From Glandiceps talaboti (lineage: Eukaryota > Hemichordata > Enteropneusta > Spengelidae): a stretch of DNA of 64,000 bases. Position 1 is the stretch's first letter; each line of letters begins with the position of its first letter. The stretch covers positions 17,625,306 through 17,689,305 of the forward strand of contig NC_135567.1 in assembly GCF_964340395.1 (NCBI RefSeq), written 5' to 3'. Below are positions 1 through 12,535 of this stretch, one piece after another. The notes beneath the pieces are model-generated. The model searched no databases, was not told the origin of the DNA, and worked only from the letters and a program-made list of their open reading frames with translations. The translations under genes and the position numbers were made by a program.

Positions 1-214
1 CACACACACGATACATTTGGCAAGACAACAGACTACATTAGTGTCAACTGAACTACTTCCATGGTCCTCATAAGAATTGTTTGTAATTATTTTATAGTTT
101 GTATAATGTTATATTTTGTGAAATAAAATTCAACTAATTTCAAGATTAGCAATTCATAGATATGTGTGTAGGTGTGTCAGATTTTGTATGTTGGTGTATT
201 AAATTCTTACTCAC

Positions 215-470
215 CTGACCCGCTGCCAATGCCCAATACGTTTACATGGGAACGATGTGTACTAGTGTGTACTCTCTTTGTAATACTTGGTACAGCCTTC
301 TTAATCCAATTCATAATGACAAGCCGTTCATCTGACTGCCGTATAAATTCTCGTAAGACATCAATTTCACGTTCTTGGTTGTAATAAAGACTGGTAAGTT
401 GACCCATCGTTGGCGATACACGCGTCTCCGACATTCTCCTCTGTGCAGTAGAAAACAGTACATCTTTCAA
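215..470 (-). CDS. histamine N-methyltransferase-like protein, first coding exon (partial gene)
   Basis: An open frame of about 85 codons ends at a good donor (CAG/GTGAGT, last exon base 215, phase 1), so the gene continues off the left edge. The translation resembles the N-terminus of histamine N-methyltransferase, a cytosolic SAM-dependent small-molecule methyltransferase: an amphipathic stretch (QEREIDVLREFIRQSDERL), then NWIKKAVPSITKR, then VNVLGIGSGSG, which fits the glycine-rich SAM-binding motif I. The start is uncertain. Met codons lie at 470, 434 and 407. The one at 407 gives an N-terminus closest to the family length, and an acceptor-like CTACTGCACAG lies just upstream of the 434 codon. 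Only about a quarter of a normal family member is present, so the substrate cannot be judged. The family match was made from memory of the motif order. Confidence 0.6.
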
Positions 471-513
471 CTAACGAGAGTCATAGAGTGTGTGTATTTA
501 AAGCATGAATGAG

Positions 514-521
514 TGACGTCA
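514..521. promoter_or_regulatory. CRE-type palindrome TGACGTCA upstream of the methyltransferase-like exon
   Basis: A perfect TGACGTCA octamer lies about 44 bases upstream of the furthest possible start codon of the minus-strand gene. This is a plausible place for a CREB/ATF site. The octamer is frequent throughout this window, so a role here is only a suggestion. Confidence 0.25.
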
Positions 522-2740
522 CAATACATTTGGTTTTGTATGAAGCCGTCCGTGCATGTCACCTTAGGTAGCATGAACAAAAATATTGAGGTCACTGGAG
601 ACAACATACCTTCGATATCTTAGCTTTGTACGTGCTGTTTTTTCGTGAATTAGGAAATAGTAAAGTGTGGTTTTGATAAATGAAATATGTTTTAGAGATA
701 AATATGTATTATCAGCTGATTTTATTTTAATCGTCAGGCAGGTAAACATTAATAAATAAGAACAAATACACGAATTAGCAACGACTAATTTGCATAGTTC
801 GGCCTTTACAGTCAAATTTACAATGGACATATATTTGTGTATCTTTGTGAAGGATGTGCGGTGCGCGTATTGTGTGTCATCGAAGGGGAAAGGTATTCGT
901 AGTACGGTAAATCGTTCGTGTGTGTCCGACAAAAGGGGACCTGGGGTTCGTTGTGTATCCGGTTGTCCGTTCAATCACCTGTTCAACTCATGGCTTGATA
1001 CCATTATATCACAAACTGCAAACTTTAGCCCACTGTAACAGTCGCTTTAAAACTAATTCGACTTATTCGAATTTGGGAATGGATGGGCCTCCAGTTTGAT
1101 TTATTTAAAACTTTGAACCCATTAACTCGGCCTTGACACGCCTGCCATGTTTTGTCATATATAATGTCCATTGTTACAGACAGACTACATTTTACTAAAG
1201 GCATTGAATAAAGAAGTTGCATTGTGTTTTGAAATCTGGTAAGGAGATTGTTCATCAAACTAAAATATTTTTTTTTTTCCAAAACAAGTTATTGAGTTGA
1301 ACTGGTACTAAACTTACATACAAGTCAAGTATTTTCTTAAAAAGTCAACATTACGAGTCTGATACAGTGTAGCAAGTTTGCGAGAAATTATTCAAATGAC
1401 CCTGCAAAAGTACTGCTTCTGAAACAGAGGGTAAAATATTAGATATCACTTGATTGATAATTTCGACTACCTTAAAACCGTTGATGTGTAAGGGGCTCCA
1501 CTGACCCATTTCGAGCTTTAATTATATAATGACGTCATGATGTAGGTTACCTATTGTTGAGTACATATTTCATCTTGTAACCATTAGTAACAGTGTTTAT
1601 CCAAAACAAGATGAATCATACTTGTCGACGATGTAAACAAACTTCATGAATCCAAGTAAACAAACGTATATGAGATCTTAAGACTATCAGTGCATATTAC
1701 TTGATACATGTGTGTATACCAGTTTGAGTTTCAAAACCAGTGTGTCCATAACTCAGTATGGATGCCAATAGGTGTAATTGGTAACGATACTGTATAGGAA
1801 CTAGACTATCTATTACTTGCTTGGCATTCAAGCAAGTGTTGAAACCAGTGTGTAAACACAATTGTGGCCTATGCATACAAAGACACACATTGACAGTATA
1901 CATGGTCATTCTGCATATGAACAATGTACCCGACATCTGAACTTCATTTCTTCAATCAAATATATGTCATGTTAACTTTTGACTTGCTCGTCGGATCACT
2001 TGTATTCTCTAGAGTTTAATAAACTATAAATGACTATAAATGAAGGATTTACTATCTAACACGATGTTCATGACACAATAAGAATACATGGGTAATCCAT
2101 TGCTAAACTACTAGGTGTCACACACAACAGCTGTTTGAACGGAGAGTCGGTTTACTTTCTGTTCTGATTTGTGTATATAAGGAGCTGAATAAACGCCATA
2201 CACGGGTCAAATCAGGGTCAATTTATACAGATACCGCAAATTTGTGGGTGTACTGTCGATTTGTATAAACGCCAAACATGAGTAAGATCTTTGTCAGTTT
2301 GTATAAAGACATTAATATCACACACATGTCAGATAAGTATTTAAAAAAAAAACCCACAGAACCACCTGTTAGATTCTTAATACAATAATCTAAATATTTG
2401 TATTAACTGCAACGTGTACGAATCACAGCATTACATTAACTGACATGTGATATCGCTATAGACAAAACACTATAGACAAAATAGAGATAGAATGTACTAC
2501 ACGCACACAGTCAAGTTATCAACGACATTAAATTGTGGTTCAAACGTTGCGCTTCACAATAAATGACACTCTTATATATACAATATCAAACTGATCACGG
2601 TGTTTAGTCGTCGTTCAAAGTATTTAGTAGAACAAAATACATACTTGTGCAAGACTAGGATAATAGAAAAGATGCCGTTCAATTGACAAGCAAGTTGCAC
2701 TCTGCAGAAAAATAAATACTTCATAGCTTGACAGCTTTCA
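522..2740. other. intergenic, no gene recognised
   Basis: I see no coding exon here. Open frames are short, have no recognisable motifs and overlap on both strands. A segment at 1760-1805 (ggtaacgatactgtatagga and neighbours) recurs in degraded form near 14605-14635, which suggests an old dispersed repeat. Confidence 0.5.
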
Positions 2741-2763
2741 CTCAGCTAAAAAAAGCTACATGA

Positions 2764-2871
2764 TGTGTGTGTGTCTGTGTCTGTCTGCATCTTTGTGCAT
2801 GCATGCGTGCGTGCGTACGTGCGCGTGTGTGTGCTTGTGTGCGTGCGCGCGTGTGTGCGTGTCTGTGTATG

Positions 2872-2903
<32 letters not shown>

Positions 2904-2992
2904 TGTATGTATGTATGCATGTATGTATGTATGTATGCACGTATGCACGTATGCACGTATGTATGTATGTGTGTATGTGTGTGTGTGTGTGC

Positions 2993-3071
<79 letters not shown>
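2764..3071. repeat. compound microsatellite (TG/TATG/GTGC)
   Basis: Runs of TG, TATG and GTGC units for about 300 bp, ending in a pure TG tract from about 2998. All overlapping open frames (MYVCMYVC or HTYIHTYI types) are artefacts of the repeat. Confidence 0.95.
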
Positions 3072-3073
<2 letters not shown>

Positions 3074-4060
3074 ACATGCTGTAAAGTAAATGCCTATACC
3101 TGTCTAACGTTACCACTTTGGTGACTTTACTAGGTGTACGCAAAAGTCACTGAGACTACAAAATAAGACGACTTACCCGATGTACAGCTCTACCTGCAGT
3201 GACTACTAAACACAGAACTACCTGCAATGAATAATGGACGTAAAGACTTCTAGACGCCGACTAGCACAACGTTGCGACTGCGTGATTCTACTGACATGCT
3301 TTAGTGATCAGAAGAGCTTTTAAAGTCACAACGCGGATTTTGGTGATATATTGCTTGTTTGTAAACGCTCACTAATGACAACCCCATGGTCTATTTTTAG
3401 ACACTGTGGGAATGTAAACCATATGAAACTATTTGGGAACAAGCATTTCAGCCTGGTCGTTAACACACTGTTCATTCAACTGAGTTGAATATATTCAAAA
3501 CACTCCCTTAGTATCATCACTTACATGTAGCTACTTTAGCGTCCGGTCAACTTCTTGTGACGTCACGCTTTGTGTTTTTCTACTCTACCGTTACAGCAAA
3601 AAAACTCGTTCACACTGATACACATTAGGTGCTTTTGTATGTCGTCTGCAAAGTTGAACAATAACAAACAATAACGCCAAAACAATTTACATCAATCACA
3701 TTTATAGAAAAATTGGACCGAAAGTACAGGCAGTATATATGTTGGTAAAACAGGTCCACATTAGTGACGTCACACTCGCGACTTTGTCCACTGAATTTGT
3801 TTTTTGACCCTTGTCGAATAAATAAAAGTGGGTCTGAATATCATGGTGATTAACCCTACAAATGAAAGTCGCACGCTTGTTCGTTGTCATGTAACATGAC
3901 ATTTACAGCTAAAATGATGTAGGCTTGGTGTTTCGATCATGTAACATGACATTTACAGCTGAAATGATGTAAGCTTGATGTTGATGTCATTCTGACTGGG
4001 TATCTGTCTGTCTATTAATTTTAAACGTGGCCCTCTTTCTCGGTACCTTTACTTATTTCA
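3072..4060. other. intergenic, with a short tandem duplication
   Basis: No gene recognised. A segment of about 60 bp containing catgtaacatgacatttac occurs twice in tandem at about 3885-3985. TGACGTCA octamers occur at about 3558 and 3763. Confidence 0.45.
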
Positions 4061-4061
4061 C

Positions 4062-4123
4062 TGTCTCACCCTGTGTCTGTCTGTGTCTGTGTCTGTGTCT
4101 GTCTGTCTGTCTGTCTGTCCGGT

Positions 4124-4210
<87 letters not shown>
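4062..4210. repeat. TCTG/CT microsatellite
   Basis: Short TCTG units followed by a pure CT tract of about 80 bp. The Leu/Ser frames over it are repeat artefacts. Confidence 0.95.
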
Positions 4211-4213
<3 letters not shown>

Positions 4214-4667
4214 TGGTCACACCAGTTTAAATATTAACATTCCTTGCCAAATCAAGTATGTCCAGCTTACTACCACCTATATTCCATCAGCTATCTGTCG
4301 TCAATAGATCAGTATTACTTGGTTACCAACGCAACAATAGGCAGGCCAGAAGTCATAATGAGAGTACTCGTATGCCCTCAAGGTAAATATCTCAAATAAA
4401 TAGACAACTATTTGGTGAATTTATACTGTACACATAAAGGGTAATTTCCCAAACAGATCTGATATCACGTGATGGTCTGTTCCGATTTTGATTTCCAACA
4501 ATGTCGTTTGGTTAGAAAATGGCATTTTGGGTTGAAGTTGAGTAGACAGAAGTATGTACCATCAACATGAATATTTGATTTTTAATCAGCAATTTTTTTT
4601 AATTGTTCATTAGATCATGGATCTATTATCAATAATAGATCCATGCTTAGACACACACACACACGCG

Positions 4668-4710
<43 letters not shown>

Positions 4711-5959
4711 GCACACACACTTCATTATGCAGTCCATTTGTTATTTATTAACGATTGTTTTGTTGTTCCTTTGTTTTGATGTTCCATTGTTTTGTTGACC
4801 CATTTCTCCTTACCACACATAGGCAAGTCAAAGATGGTGCTCACTTCCGGAACAACAAAATAACAAACAAACAAACAAACAAACATACAAACGACATAAA
4901 ATGGAGGAAACAGGGGTAAATATAATTATATCTTCCACAGCATGCATTCCTTGGTCTCATTACTCTTTTGAAGTGATGTGTCTCTACTCAACACAAGAGG
5001 AAGGGAGCAATACAAATTAAATGTAGAACATTCATTTAATGATAATAATAATGATAATAATAATCATAATCATAATCATAATCATAATCATAATAATCTT
5101 TATTTCTTATAAAGCACATTACATTAAAATAATCACAATGCGCTGTACAACTGATTGGTAAAAACAAAAAACAGAAAAGACAACAAAAATATATTATTGG
5201 AAAAAAACCTGTTAAAAATGTTCTGATATTAGAAACATCCCAGTAAGAAGGTTTACGTGCAAAAAGGCAAAATATGTCAAATGACTAGTCATAAAATGAC
5301 TTAAAAAGGTAAGTTTTCAAACTACTTTTATCACCACATATTCACCATATCTGATTTTATCAAATAAAGTATCTCTGTATAAACCCATAACTCTAAAATC
5401 TCATGTCTCTTTATGACACTGTCCAAAACGTACCAACGGGCATAAAGCCCATTTACAGGCACCTTTAGAAACAAATAAGGAAAAACAAGCACTAAAAAGA
5501 TAAAAACAAGGGGTAGCAATAACAGAAAGAAGTGACATGACATAAAAGGTAAACACAGAAATAAAAACAACAAAACAGGTAAAATTATTAAAAACACGCA
5601 GCCTGAAGCACACACCGAAAGGTGGAAACAGGACTAAATAAATCTATGTTTGGATTTGCTTTAAAAACGTCATTACAAGTGGTTAAACATCTTAAAATTG
5701 GGGAATATTTTCTCAGATTTACTCTTGAGGCACTGATGCGAAAGATATGGTTATTACGTAGCTGTCTGCTCTGTACATTAAAACAAACCTTGTACAAAAT
5801 GGATGAACAATTATAGTATGAATTGACCAGTTTGTAAACATATATGCTTCAACACGCTTCATATTTCGTTGCATCACCAGAAATTTGTGCTCAGCCTCCT
5901 AAGAATTTACAAAAACGTGACGTCTATCATGATTTACATAATAAACAGAAATTGTTGAC
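4211..5959. other. intergenic, simple repeats and a repeat tail
   Basis: Contains a CA/CG tract (4649-4718), an AACA run (about 4862-4888) and ATA/ATC runs (5040-5098). The last is followed at about 5095-5150 by a segment (tttatttcttataaagcac ... gcgctgtacaa) that looks like the 3' tail of a dispersed retroposon. No gene recognised. Confidence 0.5.
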
Positions 5960-6295
5960 TTAAAGAGGCCATAAAAATGAATGGGTATTTATTTTCGATT
6001 TTTAATTTATAACACAATTTTATCATGACTTCCTACTTGAAAAATTAATGTAAAATAACATAAACCTAGTCTGTGTTTGTAACTCAATAAATTGCAAAAG
6101 ATTAATAAAATGTGTACAATGTTTGTTGTTGTATGTAAAATAACAAACTTTTTACACATATTTTATCTTTTTGCTATGTAATGAGTTACAAACATGTTGT
6201 TTTACATTGATTTTTTCAAGTAGGAAGCCATGATAAAATTATTTCATAAATTAAAAATCCAAAATAAATACCCAATCATCATATGACCACTTTAA
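5960..6295. mobile_element. fold-back MITE flanked by TTAA
   Basis: A palindromic element of about 336 bp. Its outer arms (TTAAAGAGGCCATA at the left, TATGACCACTTTAA at the right) and inner arms are inverted copies over roughly 110 bp, sharing GGGTATTTATTTT and the TTTATCATG.CTTCCTACTTG block. Both ends are TTAA (5960-5963 and 6292-6295). That target is typical of piggyBac and Kolobok transposons, so this is probably a non-autonomous relative of one of them. It encodes nothing. A truncated copy lies at about 17645-17873. Confidence 0.7.
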
Positions 6296-6584
6296 TCAAA
6301 ATAATTATATATCAAAATAATCAATATATTATTAATTCAATAACGTAAAAAATGAAATATTAAATATTGCATAGTTTAGTCAAATACTTTCACCTTAATA
6401 TTTATATTCAGCAATTATCAATAATTTTTAAAATCTTCAATTAAAAGAATCACATATTAATTTATCTTATTAAAAACTTTCATCAAAATACTTTTATTTA
6501 ATTATCAACATAAATAACAATAAAACTTAGGTCGTCTTTATAAAGTATTGCACTTATAGTTAGTTAAATTTTGGACCCAATTTA

Positions 6585-7090
6585 GGGAGACAGTGGCTGG
6601 GTTAAGTTTATATGCTAATTTTATTATCAGATAGTGAGGAGAGAAATTGACTAGTGAATGTCATTAGATTACATTAGATGAAGTCAGATAGTGAAGAGAG
6701 AAATATTGACTAATGAATGTCATTTGGTTACAGTAGGTGAAGTCAGATAGTGAAGAGAGAAATTGACTAGTGAATTACATTAGGTGAAGTCAGATAGTGA
6801 GGAGAAAAATTGACTAGTGAATTACATTAGGTGAAGTCAGATAGTGAAGAGAAAAATTGACTAGTGAATGTCATTAGATTACATTAGGTAAAGTCAGATA
6901 GTGAAGAGAGAAATTGACTAGTGAATGTCATTAGATTACATTTGGTAAAGTCAGATAGTGAAGAGAGAAATTGACTAGTGAATGTCATTAGTTTACATTA
7001 GGTGAAGTCATATAATTAAAAGTAAAATTGACTAATACAAGTTATTAGATTACATTGGGTATTATGAAGAGAAAAAAATGACTAATGAAT
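6585..7090. repeat. minisatellite, units of about 50-68 bp
   Basis: At least seven units built around gtcagatagtgaagagagaa and attgactagtgaatgtcatt, with unit length varying by internal deletion. The last units are degraded. Confidence 0.9.
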
Positions 7091-7716
7091 GTCATTTTAT
7101 TATATTTATCTTATATTATTATTTAATTATTGATAGAAGTTAACGTAACACATGTACCTCCACAACTGTTACTTTGCAGCAGTAATATGTGTGTGTACTC
7201 TAAAAGCACTTTAGATTTGTTATCATTTGAGTGTGGTACACATACAGTGCAGCTCACATAGAACATCACCTGAGTGCGTGCATCACAAAAGGATCATTCT
7301 TGCACAATTGGGGTGCTAACTATGCATTGTTGCACTGTTGTTGTTGTTGTTTCACCATCAAAGCATCTGCATCGAACAATGCTTGCATCTCTGACACAAA
7401 ATAAACAGCACTTTATGTATACATGCTTTGCGACTTAGTAATAATCATGTACTCTGCTATCTAGATGCCAATAGATGCAATGTTTATAATGAGATGTTGA
7501 TGCATTGTTAACTTGATGCACTGTTAATGAGATGCTCTGTGGACACTTCAAAGGTGCAAATTGAATGCTGTTTACATACACTAATCCCCAAGAGCACTGT
7601 TCATGAACTTTGCTTGCATGATGCTTTAAAGATGCAAGCATAGTTCATGCACATTATGCGAGATCTGTACTGTAGAAATACGTCTTGGACCCTGTAACAC
7701 TAAGTCATTAGATCAG
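7091..7716. other. intergenic / 3' flank of TMEM267
   Basis: No coding exon recognised. The minus-strand TMEM267 coding region ends at 7717, so the right part of this stretch should hold its 3' UTR. I found no convincing polyadenylation signal close to the stop. Confidence 0.4.
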
Positions 7717-8739
7717 CTACAATTGTTCTATTGATGTCATCATTCTAAACTTTCTACTATTGGTTACTTGTAGTGTCACCATGGTAACAACTGGTGACAT
7801 CATGGTTGCTATTAGATACAGCCAATAAGGTAAAGGGTCAGTGTTACCAAAGGGCCATAACCACAGTCCTCTACGGAAACCATCTCTGATGTGATGTGTT
7901 AGCCAAGCTACAGTGAATATCCATGGCAACGGTTTTAGATGTGGCATTGGTCGTAATACGTTGGCTAATTTGAGAAGAACCGCTATAACAGGAATCAAAG
8001 TTGTGCAATGGAATAGTGGTCTTGAATCCAGGGATAGGGCAGCCTACAGATAAAATAACGGAGGCATATTTAGAATCATTGAAGAAGAATAGCAAAAGAT
8101 TCTGTCCATCCACACATTCAATCATCAATCTGTCTGTCTAAATGTCTATCCATCCATACATTCATCGTTCCATCCATCCATCCATCCATCCATCCATCCA
8201 CCTATCCACCCATGTAATTACCTACATACATCCATCTATCTGTCCAACCATCATCTAACAATATACCTACCTACCTACCAATCACCCATCCACCCACCCA
8301 CCCACCCCAGGGGTGCTTGCTCAGACACCCCTCCACTGCAGTGGTTGAAACCTAGGTGTATTGTTTAACAAGGACTTATAGGTGGAGTGCATTCTTGTAT
8401 GGCTGAGTCTATTCTAGCGTGTGTGCGGTGGGGGGGGGGGGTGTATTTGAAAATGTGATATGTTACCTTGAGACTAAGTGATCCACTGGCAATAAAGTGA
8501 TCAATGTCAAGTCCACATGACAATATACCACACAGTATGGCATGAAAGACGTCATCTGTCGTCCGTAGTTGTGTAGCTATACCCCAGCATAAAAATGCCA
8601 ACAATCCATGGGCACTGTTGTCAATAAATACTCTCAGTACTGTATTCGATCGAATCCAAGATGTATGCAAGGATAAATCTGCTATGACACAAACACATCC
8701 CAATAGGGCACACCCTGTAGCTTGTTTCCATGCCAACAT
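7717..8739 (-). CDS. TMEM267: transmembrane protein 267 homologue
   Basis: Two coding exons, 8739-8467 and 8043-7717, joined AAG/GTAACA to TTATCTGTAG/GC. They give 199 residues; the vertebrate protein has about 215. Several hydrophobic segments indicate a multi-pass membrane protein, and the family's function is not established. Landmarks shared with vertebrate TMEM267 are the DNSAHGLLAFLCWG and LDIDHFIASGSLSLKAA motifs across the splice junction, then PLPWIFTVAWLTHHIRDGFR, LWLWPFGNTDPLPYWLY. The start at 8739 is the first ATG after an acceptor (TTTATAG, exon from 8760), so the 5' UTR is probably spliced to an exon near 10.15 kb. The intron 8044-8466 carries CATC-type simple repeats. The vertebrate N-terminus is somewhat longer. 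Confidence 0.88.
8150..8325. repeat. CATC/CACC simple repeat in TMEM267 intron
   Basis: Imperfect CATC, TACC and CACC runs inside the single coding intron of TMEM267. Confidence 0.85.
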
Positions 8740-8964
8740 ATCGGCTATTAAATCAAGTGTCTATAAATATGATTAGTTATAATATTTCAAATAAACTTCT
8801 ATGCTTGATAGATTGTGGTAACCATGGTAACATACAGCAGACTTGGTATCACTGAAAATTAGAACATAAAAATTGGTTGAGTAATCAGTATAACTATTTG
8901 AAAGAGAGACACACAGACAGAGAGAAAAAGAAGGGACAGGCAGACATGTAGACACACCGATGGG

Positions 8965-9017
8965 TGGATGGACAGAGACAGACAGACACAGTCAGTCTGT
9001 CAGACAGACAGTCAGTC

Positions 9018-9052
<35 letters not shown>

Positions 9053-9231
9053 TAGACAGACATACAGTCAGTCAGACATACAGTCAGTCAGACAGACAGA
9101 CAGACAGACAGACAGACACAGTCAGCCAGACAGACAGACAGATAGATAGACAGACAGTCAGACAGACAGACAGACAGACAGACAGTCAGTCAGTCAGACA
9201 GTCAGTCAGACAGACAGACAGACAGAGAGTC

Positions 9232-9290
<59 letters not shown>

Positions 9291-9292
9291 TA
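8965..9292. repeat. GACA microsatellite
   Basis: About 330 bp of GACA units with interspersed GTCA, upstream of the TMEM267 coding start and probably in its 5' UTR intron. Asp-Arg-Gln-Thr frames are artefacts. Confidence 0.95.
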
Positions 9293-9778
9293 GGTATTTA
9301 GGTATGTTGGTATTTAATTGTTAAATATATCATCAACACATTAAAAACAGGCCATCATGTACATGGCATGTATATCTCTCATCAAAGATAGGTCAATGGC
9401 AAAACCAACTACTAAACTGGATATATACAGTAAGTTCTACTTCAAGATAGCTGAGGAGTAAGGGATGCACCAACACAGACTCGTGTCTGTCTCTCTGCTT
9501 TTGTCTATCAAATTGTCTCTCTGTCTACCTGCTTGCATACGGAGTAAGTCTTTTCTTCTTTGTATTGAGCAAAACGCGTGCACCGTCTGCTATCAGGACT
9601 ATCCATAGCCAGTGCGGAAGATTTCTTCTCCACTGTCTATTGTCTACCTACCTCTCAGTCTGCCTGACACCTTGGCTTTGTTTATGTAACGTATAGTCCT
9701 TCTGTCTATTAAACTGTCTCTGTCGATCATCCACCTCCTCCCACCCACCCAAACACCAACCTTCCCTTCTCCCATCTC

Positions 9779-9794
9779 CCTTTGTCTCTCTGTC

Positions 9795-9825
<31 letters not shown>

Positions 9826-9946
9826 GTCTGTCTCTGTCTCTCTCTCTCTGTCTGTCTCTGTCTCTCTCTCAGTCTGTCTGTCTCTGTCTCTCTCTCTCTC
9901 TGTCTCTCTGTCTGTCTGTCTCTGTCTCTCTGTCTCTCTCTCTCTG

Positions 9947-9993
<47 letters not shown>

Positions 9994-10003
9994 CGCTCTC
10001 TCA
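9779..10003. repeat. GTCT/CT microsatellite
   Basis: Imperfect GTCT and CT tract, about 225 bp, in the probable TMEM267 5' UTR intron. The long Arg/Glu frames on the minus strand are artefacts. Confidence 0.95.
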
Positions 10004-10145
10004 GTTCGATCGCTCGTCGTACATGACAAAATCTTGTCAACACGAAACCAATGCTCACAAATTGTCTCATTTTTCATGAATCTGGACAGACAGACGTTGA
10101 TGGTTCACCAGCATTACGGAAACCAATGTAAGATATTTCACTTAC

Positions 10146-10353
10146 CAGTACAATTTCGTTTGTAGACCAGCACGCCACCTTGCCTGATCGATCGATCGAA
10201 TGTAAACTTAGTATTCACGACATGTACTTCCGGGTTTGCAGGCGCACGCGTGGTGACCTTTGACTTCAAATGTTTTGAGCAAGAAATCTCAGACGCTAGA
10301 TGAGAATAGCGTCACTAGTTGTCATGGGAAACCGACTGATTTTACACTGAAAG
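10146..10353. promoter_or_regulatory. candidate shared promoter of TMEM267 (minus) and the LRR gene (plus)
   Basis: This short stretch has more CpG than its surroundings and carries an ETS-type ACTTCCGGG at 10226-10234 and GGCGCACGCGTGG just after it. On the minus strand a noncoding exon could end at 10146 (TACTG/GTAAGTG), suited to the TMEM267 acceptor at 8760. On the plus strand a noncoding exon could end at 10353 (GAAAG/GTGAGTA), suited to the acceptor at 12473. Two back-to-back 5' UTR exons are thus inferred. No transcript evidence is available. Confidence 0.4.
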
Positions 10354-11283
10354 GTGAGTACCTGGGTCTGTAAAACTACATAGTCATACTCACATTGAAT
10401 TTATAATATTGACATTATTAAATAATGATAAAAAAACGATGTTTTCAGGCTCACTGATAACGCAAATGACAAGGTTGGCTACTGAAGTTCAATCGAGGGT
10501 CAGTCTTAATTGTGGCAGACGTATGGAGAGGGAGGGGGGCTGGGGTATGGCCCCGGTTAGGACATTTTTGCCCGGCCCCATGTCGTTTCGCTCTAGTATC
10601 ACGTACATTAGATCATGATGTACGTGCATGTAGCCCAGATTTCGCTACAGGGTTTACGGTACACCCATTTGCACATACCTAGTCTTGCTGGCATCATGGA
10701 TGTATTAATTAGTGAGACTCTAATTAATACATCCATGCTGGCATACACCATGGATGTAATCTCACTAATACATCCATGCATGCACTGAGCCATAGGGGGG
10801 TGTAATATTTCATAGATTGTTGTTTTCCAGGTCCACAGACTAAATAAAACAACCTTTTGACTATATATTCCTACCTGTAAGGAAAAAAACATTTCTAATA
10901 GTATAAAGATTGATACATCAGGATTCGTATGATATTTTCCTAAGAAAACGGCAATCCAGGGCGGCAATCTAAGCAATAATATGTGCCCCTTTGGAAACGT
11001 GTGCACCTTCTGCAACAGGGAAGGGCACGTGCAAGCGCAGGTCTAGCACTTAGTCATACCATACTCAATTATCCCCACCAAGTCATGTGACCAAATCATG
11101 TGACCAATTCAGGTGGGTTATATAATGGTAATTCACACATATTTATAGCTATGAGCTATCCAATACAGTAAAGTAGAAAAATTATATTTACTATCCGAGT
11201 ATTGCAGGTATGGTGCAAGGGACTATATACAATCTATATATCCACAGCTACCTTTCAAACTTTAAAGAGTGGTCTTGTCTTCA

Positions 11284-11645
11284 ATAATAATGTTAGTTTT
11301 TATGTAGTACTTTCTCACTCTGTGCTCAAAGCACTTTACAATTATGACCCCATGCCAGGTATTGATCTATATCGGCACAACAGCCCGTTATACTTCCTCA
11401 ACTCCCTGGGGAGCATACAATCAGCAGCCTTTAGAAGTGCATAGTATTAAAGCATTCACATTGCAACCTACATCCTACCTGGTCCCCATTTATACAGCAG
11501 GGTTGACTGAGGCACAGTCATGGTTCAAATCTTACCCAAGGACTGTAGACACTCAGAAACAAATGGCAGTGGTGGGGCTCGAACCTGCAGCCTGTCAATT
11601 CCCAGCCTGCTACTCTAGCCATTCGCCCATCATGACTCCATGTAA
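11284..11645 (-). mobile_element. tRNA-derived SINE, copy 1
   Basis: About 350 bp closely matching 13511-13860. Read on the minus strand, the right end is a tRNA-like head with a B-box-like GCAGGTTCGAGCCC and an A-box-like TGGCTAGAGTAG. The left end is a tail containing gtaaagtgctttgagcac. It lies in the 5' UTR intron of the LRR gene. Confidence 0.7.
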
Positions 11646-11984
11646 CATACTGTTTTAGAATTTTTATTTATTCTAATATTTTGGCTTCATTATTCTTTTA
11701 TCCTCAGGATTGACTGTAGTGAGAATTTTCTGCTAAGTTGTTGCTGAATCAGTCATAAACAGAACTACTTGTACAATACAATGTCTGAAGTGAAATGGAA
11801 ACTGTACATGACATGAGGAGTGGAAAATGTAGATAACATTGTGGATTCAAAGCTGTCTGGATTATCACATAAAAACTGTCCGGAAACTATACATAACTTT
11901 TTGAAGTCATTAGAAACATCAAGAGTTTTGACGACCAGAGACTTAAAGTCCAGGTTTTGAATCCCAGGTTCTCAAATTAGTGTT

Positions 11985-12422
11985 ACCTTATCAGTGGAGA
12001 CTTAAAGGCCAGTGTTTCAATCCAAGGTTCTCACATTAGTGTTATCTTATCAGTTAAAGGCGAGGGTTTCAATCCCAGGTTCTTACATTAGTGTTCTCTT
12101 ATCAGTTAAAGGTGAGGGTTTCAATACCAGGTTCTTGCATTAGTGTTATCTTATCAGTTAAAGGCCAGGGTTTCAATCCCAGGTTCTCACATTAGTATTA
12201 TCTTATTAGTTAAAGGTGTGGGTTTCAATCCCAGGTTCTCACATTAGTGTTATCTTATCAGTTAAAGGCGAGGGTTTCAATACCAGGTTCTTGCATTAGT
12301 GTTATCTTATCAGTTAAAGGCCAGGGTTTCAATCCCAGGTTCTCACATTAGTATTATCTTATCATTAAAAAGCCAGGGTTTCAATCCCAGGTTCTCACAT
12401 TAGTGTTATCTTATCAGTGGAG
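11985..12422. repeat. minisatellite, about 53-bp unit
   Basis: Eight or so units of the type agggtttcaatcccaggttc ... cacattagtgttatcttatcag, just upstream of the first coding exon of the LRR gene. Confidence 0.9.
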
Positions 12423-12535
12423 CCATTTCTTTACATAGGATTCTTCTTTTCTTCTGGACCAGTTTTTCTACAGCTCTGACAGACAACTGTTTACACCCCT
12501 AAATTTGAATCCCATTGTCTAACCAGGCCTTTAAG

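Noticed and set aside
10608-11015. A 135-residue minus-strand frame
   Set aside because: It shows no recognisable domain. It covers a local inverted repeat (about 10692-10780) and lies inside the LRR gene's probable 5' UTR intron.
12515-12535. An upstream start for the LRR gene before 12536
   Set aside because: The codon at 12515 is TTG, and an in-frame TGA lies at 12506, so the ATG at 12536 is the first usable start in this exon.
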